A stretch of DNA of 14,129 nucleotides from Euperipatoides rowelli (taxonomy: Eukaryota; Onychophora; Udeonychophora; Euonychophora; Peripatopsidae): the NCBI GenBank assembly GCA_003024985.2, contig PXIH01S0028569.1. One strand, written 5' to 3'. Positions within the stretch are counted from its first letter, which is position 1. Every line of letters starts with the position of its first letter. Positions 8,921 to 14,129 of this stretch are shown piece after piece. Position numbers and translations under genes: made by a program. The notes beneath the pieces are model-generated. The model was not told the origin of the DNA. It saw nothing but the letters and a program-made list of their open reading frames with translations, and searched no databases.

Positions 8921-9138
8921 ATCCATACATATCTAATCGTTTTTTTTAAATAAAGAAAATGACGGAGGATCTACCCAAAATTTCTTTTGGCAATGAATTC
9001 CATTTAAAAACATTTCTATTAGATATAAACATGTCTCTTTTTGATGACTTACTATAATTTATTTTTGTTTTATATTTGCGACTTCTAGAGATCACACAAT
9101 TACTTCAAACAAAATAGTTGTTTAGCATATTTACTGAA

Positions 9139-9199
9139 AAATCAAACACAATCCTCATAAATAAAAAATCAAACACAATCCTCATAAATAAAAAATCAA
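9139..9199. repeat. Tandem repeat, 27-bp unit, about 2.2 copies
   Basis: The unit beginning ATCAAACACAATCCTCATAA occurs at 9141 and again, identically, at 9168. A partial third copy starts at 9195. The perfect identity shows a recent duplication compared with the decayed LINE around it. Confidence 0.9.
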
Positions 9200-9262
9200 G
9201 TCTTCTTGCAAAAACCTTTGTGTAGGAGACATAATTTTACCTAATCTCTTGATTATTTCTTC

Positions 9263-9277
9263 ATAATAATAATAATA
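9263..9277. repeat. (ATA)n microsatellite
   Basis: Five trinucleotide units lie within the minus-strand LINE remnant. They produce a run of tyrosines in its translation. Confidence 0.75.
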
Positions 9278-9440
9278 CATGCCCTTTATAAACTCTGCCA
9301 TTTTTCTAAATTGATCTTCTAATCTCTTAACATCTTTCTTATATAATGTAAATGTAGCTATATGGCAGTATTAGTAGCTTGGCATTATAAAATGTTTGTA
9401 TAAAATTTTAACTTTTTTATAGCTAGAATTGATTTATTTT

Positions 9441-10120
9441 TTATGTATTGCTGGATATCATAAATAGAGAGGTGTATATACCTGATGTATATCTCACTGA
9501 ATGATTACATATTGATATAGTTACACAGTTTGAACAAGAGAGTGATCTCTTGCTTGTTGCTGAAGGCTGCACAAGGAAGCCAATTGTGTTACCTTGGAAT
9601 TTAGGTCAAAATGGGTTCATATTTAATTGAAACATCCCAGTATTGTATCAATACCATGATTGTTTGTATGAATATTACTAGTTAAATTAACTTTATTTAT
9701 GTCTCAAACAAAGGAACATTCATATAAAGTAATATCACATGACTGTTTGATAAATGGAAATTTCAGTTTTACATATTGTATCCCGTATGCTAAACTAACA
9801 CAATGAAGATAATTGTCTGATTGGTAATCTTTAATATTATATTGTATAGATATTTTGTGTTATTTCATCACCATAATAAATATGAAAATTTAACAATCAA
9901 CTGGTGAGTATTCTGTTAGAATGGTGTATAATTAGGACATATAAGGACACTAAAAGTTAAATATAGTTTCAGAAATTCATTTTCAAATATTAGACTGAGG
10001 GAGATTTTTTTTTAAAAAAAAATAGCCTTACACAAATTTTTAGATGAGGGAAACACTTTTTTTTAACATAATAAAATTGAAGTACCGGTACTATAAACTT
10101 TTGAATTAAAAATTAAGTCA
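9441..10120. other. AT-rich intergenic DNA, nothing recognised
   Basis: No RT blocks, terminal repeats or RNA genes were found on either strand. A T8/A9 inverted run occurs near 10004-10021. Confidence 0.5.
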
Positions 10121-10280
10121 AGGCGAGAGTGGGGAGGGTTGGCACATAGGAAGGGTTAGGACAGGGAGGTTTTTACTCCTTTAGATGGTAGTGTTGGTTT
10201 CCTATTTCTTGGTGAGTTGCCTTTCAACTATTTGTCTTTGCAGACATCCTGAATTGCATTTTCAACCTCTGCTAATAACC

Positions 10281-10281
10281 N
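10281..10281. other. Single undetermined base (assembly join)
   Basis: One N lies inside the G-rich-motif element, about 160 bp from its left end. If this is a contig join, the distance between the left end and the interior of that element is not guaranteed. Confidence 0.9.
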
Positions 10282-10513
10282 GGTCAGTGGACATGTCTTG
10301 TTTATCACACACAGAAGTAATTTTTTTCACCTTTTACTTTTAGTTGTACAATCACAGAGTTTAGGGTGTTAGTTTTGTAATAATTCTTATAGTGTAATGT
10401 AGAATTTAGAAAAAAAATTGACCTTACAACTTGTTCCCCTCTAAACTAGATACTGGAAATTTTAATTTTTATGATAGATTAGCGTATGGGGAGGATTGGG
10501 ATAAACCTCATAG

Positions 10514-10542
10514 GGGAGGGTTGGGACAGTCCCAACCCTCCC
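10514..10542. repeat. Perfect inverted repeat, 14-bp arms around one base
   Basis: GGGAGGGTTGGGAC, then A, then its exact reverse complement. It is made of one plus and one minus copy of the 16-bp motif and lies inside the 10121-11398 element. Confidence 0.92.
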
Positions 10543-11070
10543 TCACATATCAAAACATTTTTTTATTAATTAAAAATAGAAACTTCACTGTAGTGGACAT
10601 CTCTGTATCTAAGGCCACCCAATTAATTCTGATATTAATAGAGGTAGTGTTTTTTTAAACTTTTGGCTATACAGTACTCAGTCATATATGAAAATCTAAT
10701 ATGTGATGAAAACCCGTTGTGTTTCTGTGGAGTTCTTTGACGCAGTAACTTTTTACTAACTAAAAGTAAATTTATGCACCTTTGTTGTTTCTTATCAATT
10801 ATATCAGTAGTTCAAGTAGTCATTAAAACTTATGCAAACATAGCATAATCAATGGCATTATGCTTGGATAAAGAATGACAACAAAACCTCTATTAATGCC
10901 TAAACTACCCTCCTCACCAAAAAAAGAGTTTAACTAAAATTTTCACATTTTTAAGATGTACAGTAGATACAGGTGGGCTATATTAACATGTAGTTGGTAA
11001 GTACATTTATTATGCTAGTTACGTTGTGTTCCAGTAACAAACAATTTATGTTCTTTCAAATTCACAAACA

Positions 11071-11090
11071 TTATTTTATTTTATTTTAAT
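11071..11090. repeat. (TTATT)n short tandem repeat
   Basis: About four pentanucleotide units of TTATT/TTTTA lie within the interior of the G-rich-motif element. Confidence 0.7.
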
Positions 11091-11187
11091 AGTTTAAAGC
11101 TGCCTACATTTTATTAAAGTTTGCTATAACACAAAATCAAGTTTCATTCAACATAGTGTCTTTTGTTCCAATCCTCCCTTACCTATG

Positions 11188-11220
11188 TCCCAAGCCTCCC
11201 CACTATGGGGAGGCTTGGGA
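11188..11220. repeat. Perfect inverted repeat, 15-bp arms around three bases
   Basis: TCCCAAGCCTCCCCA, then CTA, then its exact reverse complement. It is made of one minus and one plus copy of the 16-bp motif, both carrying the same variant (GGCTTGGG instead of GGGTTGGG). Confidence 0.92.
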
Positions 11221-11398
11221 TATGTCAACTATTATTTCATTACCATTCTTATTCTTATAGCTATCAACTTTAAAAAAAAATGCTATATACTAGAAAGACC
11301 AACTAATATCTTGGTATATAAGTAAGAAATAAATTTAATAAAGGAGCAAAATTAAAAATAAAATGTGAAAAGTGTCCCAACCCTCCCCACTCTCCCTT

Positions 11399-11879
11399 AC
11401 ATATGATTTATGCAGATTCCTTTGAAGGGTGGAAGTAGGACTGTAACTCCCAAAATCGTTATACACTGAATATGTACTGATTATGGTAAGTTTTTATTAC
11501 AAACTATTTAAATCTGAATTTATGCAAGGTGCATTATGGTATCATTGTTAACTTCTAGTCCACTTAGAAAATAATCTCACTTGTAAAAATAAGAGATTGA
11601 GATAGATGGTTAATTAGCTAGCTTTTAATGAAAACACAATATAATGACAGTTATCAAAAGTTTTTCAGGGGGAGGGAATATTATTCTTTTAAAAATAGTA
11701 TTCCGAACCAATTAAAATGGCCTGGAAAAAACAAGAATAGTTTGTGTAAAATATTTTTAATTATATTTGAATGCTTGTTAGTCTGAAGAGGAATAATGTC
11801 ATATAATTAGAATTTAGCAGCCTATATTATTTTCTCATTAAATTTAAGCTTCACAGTCCAAAAGTTTCTGTCATTTTTT
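11399..11879. other. AT-rich spacer, nothing recognised
   Basis: It lies between the G-rich-motif element and the Penelope-like palindrome. No coding, terminal or RNA signal is visible. Confidence 0.5.
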
Positions 11880-12600
11880 GGAAATAAAAATCTCATTTTT
11901 GAGAGCTTTTTACCTATTGCCGGATTCTGGAAACAATCCTCACACATTGACAAGTAGTAAAGTTGGTGCTTCATTTCTGCCAATTTGATCTGTTGCTGTA
12001 CAATTGTATGGGATAAATTTGAATATAAAAGTTGTTATTATCAAAATTGATCAAGAGCAAATCATCTAAATANTTTGATCTGTTGCTGTACAATTGTATG
12101 GGATAAATTTGAATATAAAAGTTGTTATTATCAAAATTGATCAAGAGCAAATCATCTAAATATCTGTAGGATATTATATTAATATTTATAGAGTTATTAT
12201 ATTTATTTTCAAAAAAATATTGGTCATATTATTGCCATATTTTACCCCCATAGGAATTCTTGTACATTGCTGCTTGAGAATGGCAAACATATTAATGAAA
12301 TTGTTGTCAAAACTAATTTTAAACATTGATTTAATCTGGTCTGATGAGTATACAAAATTATTTTCAATTAATTTGAAGTTAAGTCCTTATCAAATATTTA
12401 TCAAATAAAATAAAGAAAGATTCCAAAATTAAAAAATGTGAATGTTTGTATACAAGTTTTCAAGTCAAAGGTGGCTAGGCTAACAACACTGTAGGCTAGT
12501 GGTTCAATATTATAAATCAACTATGCCAAAATCTCTACCCCTACTAAATATAATAATATTAAGTAAATAAGTTTAAATATAAGTTGTTTATAAGCAGTGA
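11880..12600 (-). pseudogene. Penelope-like element reverse transcriptase, left arm of palindrome
   Basis: On the minus strand this reads as a decayed PLE-type RT and aligns base by base with the plus-strand copy at 12640-13200. Shared landmarks include FDLKTCIQTF-like sequence facing TFDFENLFTN of the other arm (about 12440-12475). The GIPMG-type block, read as AILKQQCTRIPMG (about 12245-12290), is also shared. The catalytic YLDDLLLINFD occurs twice because of a 90-bp duplication (12061-12072 and 12151-12162). Compared with the right arm, it lacks about 34 bp just after IQIY. An APTLLLVNV block may be the conserved 'APFLDLNI' further on. PLEs are telomerase-related retroelements. The 62-codon plus-strand frame at 12220-12408 is an antisense shadow. 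Confidence 0.8.
11984..12163. repeat. Exact 89-bp direct duplication (90-bp period) separated by one N
   Basis: The sequence starting TTTGATCTGTTGCTGTACAA at 11984 recurs without a mismatch at 12074. A single undetermined base (12073) sits at the junction. This pattern is what is expected when two contigs sharing an unmerged overlap are joined by one N. A real tandem duplication is less likely. It would keep the RT frame (30 codons). Confidence 0.9.
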
Positions 12601-13195
12601 TAAAATTTCTTATAAAAATAGATTGTTTAAACAAAATTGGACTTGTTATAAATTATATTTTAACTTATTCACTTAATATTAGATTATTAAGGGTAGAGGA
12701 TTTTGGATAATTGATTCTAATATTGATCCTTATTATTTTATATTAAATAAATTAATTGGGGATTTAGACTGTAGTGTTCACCGCCTTGCCACCTTTGACT
12801 TTGAAAACTTGTTTACAAACAGGCCACATTTTTTATTTTTGAATTCTTACTTTATATTATTTGTATAGGGGACTTAACTTCAAATTAATGGAAAATAATT
12901 GTGTATACTCATTAGATCAGATGAAATCAATGTTTAAATTCTGACTTGGTAAAAATTACATGAATATATTTGGCATTCTTAAGCACCAATGTACAGGAAT
13001 TCCTATGGGAGTGAAATATAGCAGTAATACAGTCAATCGCTTTCTATATATTTTGAAAATAAATATAATAACTCTATAAATAATGATATAATAGGCTACA
13101 CATATTTAGACGATTTGCTTTTGATCAATTTTGATAAAGACAATTTTAATATTCAAATTTATGATTTGGTTTATAATAATATTTCAATTTATCCC
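12050..13195. repeat. Large imperfect palindrome formed by two PLE copies, head to head
   Basis: The reverse complement of about 12050-12595 aligns with about 12642-13195 throughout, with moderate divergence (by eye roughly 80-85% over the best blocks) and a few indels. The centre lies near 12618 and contains the 8-bp palindrome GTTTAAAC (12625-12632). Both RTs are read outward from the centre. A transcript crossing the whole region could fold into a long hairpin. Confidence 0.82.
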
Positions 13196-13560
13196 ACACA
13201 TTTAAATCTTAACACATTGGGTAGCTCTTTCAACAATGTAATCTATTTAGATTTGAATATTAACTTAATCAGTGTGACTTAATACAGTATGTTAAAAGAA
13301 GGGATTAAAATTTCAATATTTTGAGTTTGCCTTTTGTACATTCTAACATTTCCTACAGTAACATTTTAATATCTCAAATAATGATAATTATTAGAATTTG
13401 TAATAGTAAAGAACATTGCTTTTTCAGTCTATCTCTATGATTTTACAATTTTTTGAATAATGAGTTTACAGAATCTTGGATTAATTTTAATTACTTTAAA
13501 AATCTACATAAATTTAAAATACAACATTCTAAATATGTTTCAGTATTTTTCTGGGATTTA
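12640..13560 (+). pseudogene. Penelope-like element reverse transcriptase, right arm of palindrome
   Basis: Plus-strand reading gives FWIIDSNIDPYYFILNKL (about 12700-12755) and TFDFENLFTN (12797-12826, the PLE 'TFDF..LYTNIP' block). After frameshifts it gives HQCTGIPMGVKYSSNTVNRF (12977-13043, 'GIPMGS..SP..AN.FL'). Next are the active site YLDDLLLINFD (13103-13135), IYPTHLNLN, and VIYLDLNI (about 13239-13262). LPFVHSNISYSNILISQ (about 13329-13380) and NNEFTESWINFNYFKNLHKF (from about 13456) follow. These fit a Penelope-like rather than a LINE RT. No GIY-YIG endonuclease is recognisable downstream. The catalytic YLDD is intact, but several stops and frameshifts make the gene dead. The first 28 residues of the 122-codon frame at 13453 belong to this protein; the rest does not. 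Confidence 0.85.
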
Positions 13561-13860
13561 TCTTGTATTCTTTATTATTTTACTTTTAATTTTCAATTCA
13601 TAGATTTATTTTTACTCGAGTTACTCGGTTCTCATACTCGTAATTCGCATAAACTGGACTGTTCAGAATATTATGCAGACTACAGAAAATCACAAGTATT
13701 TTGCAGTTATGGTTGCCTGAAGAAGGACTGCTGTTTTGTTTGCTTTTTTATTTTTTTTAATTTACTTGAATTTATTTTACTTTGTGTGAATTTTTCTATT
13801 TCAATACTGTGTTTAACTTGACTGTACTCTAACATTTATTGGAGTTTAATAAATTCAGTA
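13561..13860 (+). other. Probable 3' flank of the right PLE copy
   Basis: T-rich sequence downstream of the PLE RT. It contains TTGCCTGAAGAAGGACTGCT (13713-13732), a 'CTGAAGAAGG' block reminiscent of the conserved stretch after the coding region in many PLEs. This is from memory of the family and not certain. AATAAA at 13848-13853 could end the element. The second part of the 122-codon frame at 13453 lies here and is not recognisable protein. Confidence 0.4.
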
Positions 13861-13989
13861 ACCCAAACCCTACTGAAAGTTACCTGAATGATCCAGAACT
13901 CTGTTATTTATTTCCCCTAATTATAAGATTAAATTTGGTTAATTTTACACAAAAATCTATTGCTTTCATTAATATAAGTAGATGATATT

Positions 13990-14129
13990 TTTTGGTTCTG
14001 GCCCACTTCCGGTTTCCGGTTTGGTCACTTCCGGTTCCGGTCACATGACTTCCGGTTCAGAAAATATCCAAGATGGCCGACTTCCTGTTCCGGTTTCTTC
14101 TAGGTTTAGGGCATTTTAACCGGAAGTGA
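13990..14129. repeat. GC-rich ACTTCCGGT motif cluster, possible MITE or promoter-like array
   Basis: The CACTTCCGG or GACTTCCGG motif occurs at 14004, 14026 and 14048. A variant GACTTCCTG lies at 14079, and the inverse ACCGGAAGTG at 14119-14128. TCACTTCCGGTT (14025) and AACCGGAAGTGA (14118-14129) form 12-bp inverted ends, and the window stops exactly there. The motif equals the core of ETS-factor binding sites. CAAGATGGCCG (14069-14079) resembles a YY1 site, and GTCACATGAC is an E-box-like palindrome. Either a GC-rich repeat family or a TATA-less promoter would explain it. No transcript can be read from the window. Confidence 0.5.

Larger units (their letters stand above)
8921..9440 (-). pseudogene. 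L2/CR1/Jockey-type LINE, RT C-terminal end, decayed
   Basis: Minus-strand reading from high to low coordinates begins with VKILYKHFIMPSY-YC (about 9368-9410), which corresponds to 'LYKSLVRPHLEYC'. Then comes YKKDVKRLED (about 9314-9343), corresponding to the 'LKKDI..LE.VQRR' block. FIKGMYYYYYEEIIKRLGKI follows, corresponding to 'I.GL..L.YEERL..LGL'. Finally, after a decayed stretch, RNVFKWNSLPKEIL (about 8975-9018) and KRLDMYG (about 8921-8942) match the 'RVVN.WNSLP..VV' and 'FK..LD.Y' C-terminus of these LINEs. The YYYYY run is encoded by a TAA/TTA microsatellite. No upstream RT blocks are visible above 9440. A 27-bp tandem duplication lies within the remnant at 9139-9199. Confidence 0.75.
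10121..11398. mobile_element. Unrecognised inverted-repeat element with nine copies of a G-rich 16-bp motif
   Basis: The left end (10121-10146) and the inverse of the right end (11373-11398) match at 23 of 26 positions; both contain GAGAGTGGGGAGGGTTGG. Inside are further copies of the core GGGGAGGGTTGGGACA. Plus-oriented copies lie at 10131, 10148, 10488, 10513 and 11206; minus-oriented copies end at 10543, 11180, 11202 and 11388. Two pairs form hairpins, at 10514-10542 and 11188-11220. No transposase is present; the 75-codon frame at 10431 is a chance frame. I see no clear target duplication, so the superfamily is unknown. The structure suggests a non-autonomous DNA transposon with repeated transposase-binding sites, or two such elements side by side (10121-11202 and 11206-11398). 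Confidence 0.55.

Noticed and set aside
9139-9199. CRISPR-like repeats
   Set aside because: Only two contiguous copies without spacers, in a eukaryotic setting. It is a plain tandem duplication.
9240-9440. RTE-type C-terminus on the minus strand
   Set aside because: First considered because of the KRLE motif. The downstream WNSLP and LD.Y blocks fit an L2/CR1/Jockey-type LINE instead.
10431-10658. 75-codon plus-strand frame
   Set aside because: It spans the G-rich hairpin, whose non-coding structure explains its Gly/Ser/Gln stretch. No homologous protein was recognised.
12343-12350. CTGATGAG as a hammerhead ribozyme core, which PLEs often carry
   Set aside because: It falls within the antisense of the RT coding region. 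No matching GAAA and paired stems were found around it.
12220-12408. 62-codon plus-strand frame
   Set aside because: It is the antisense of the left PLE arm.
13453-13821. 122-codon open frame as an independent gene
   Set aside because: Only its first 28 or so residues are recognisable, and they continue the Penelope-like RT. The rest is T-rich untranslated sequence giving a phenylalanine/leucine-rich translation.

Overview
This looks like a strongly AT-rich, non-coding stretch of an invertebrate animal nuclear genome that works as a transposable-element graveyard. The evidence for a eukaryote is the absence of any long open frame, of ribosome-binding-site/operon architecture and of host genes. 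Against that background lie decayed pieces of several eukaryote-specific element types: at least four non-LTR retrotransposon fragments (three CR1/L2/Jockey-like and one RTE-clade), two Penelope-like element (PLE) reverse transcriptase copies, a hAT-type MITE, a Helitron and an unrecognised inverted-repeat element. All coding remnants carry stops and frameshifts, so nothing here is an intact gene. The species cannot be told from the window; an arthropod or another invertebrate is a guess. Almost all of the short open frames in the window are chance frames or antisense shadows of the decayed elements.

Layout. 100-870 (minus): 3' part of a CR1-like LINE. 1290-2030: an island of visibly higher GC with LTR-like ends. 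3060-7165 (minus): one RTE-clade LINE, whose pieces lie in the right order (endonuclease 6790-7165, linker about 4740-5000, reverse transcriptase 3060-4310). It is interrupted at about 5010-6790 by inserted DNA that includes a 491-bp hAT MITE (5271-5761, with an imperfect 8-bp target duplication) and a 309-bp Helitron (6134-6442) whose 3' end is duplicated. 7560-8920 (plus): a CR1-like LINE with a destroyed catalytic motif, ending tail-to-tail against a minus-strand LINE C-terminus at 8921-9440. 10121-11398: an unrecognised element built from nine copies of a 16-bp G-rich motif, two of them pairs forming near-perfect hairpins. 11880-13560: two Penelope-like RT copies arranged head-to-head as a large imperfect palindrome centred near 12618. 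13990-14129: a GC-rich cluster of ACTTCCGGT motifs.

The elements do not work together as a pathway. The biology is nested insertion and decay. The two most structurally interesting objects are the multi-motif element at 10121-11398 and the PLE palindrome. Three single-N gaps (4965, 10281, 12073) mark assembly joins; the one at 12073 sits exactly between two copies of an identical 89-bp sequence and is probably an assembly artefact.
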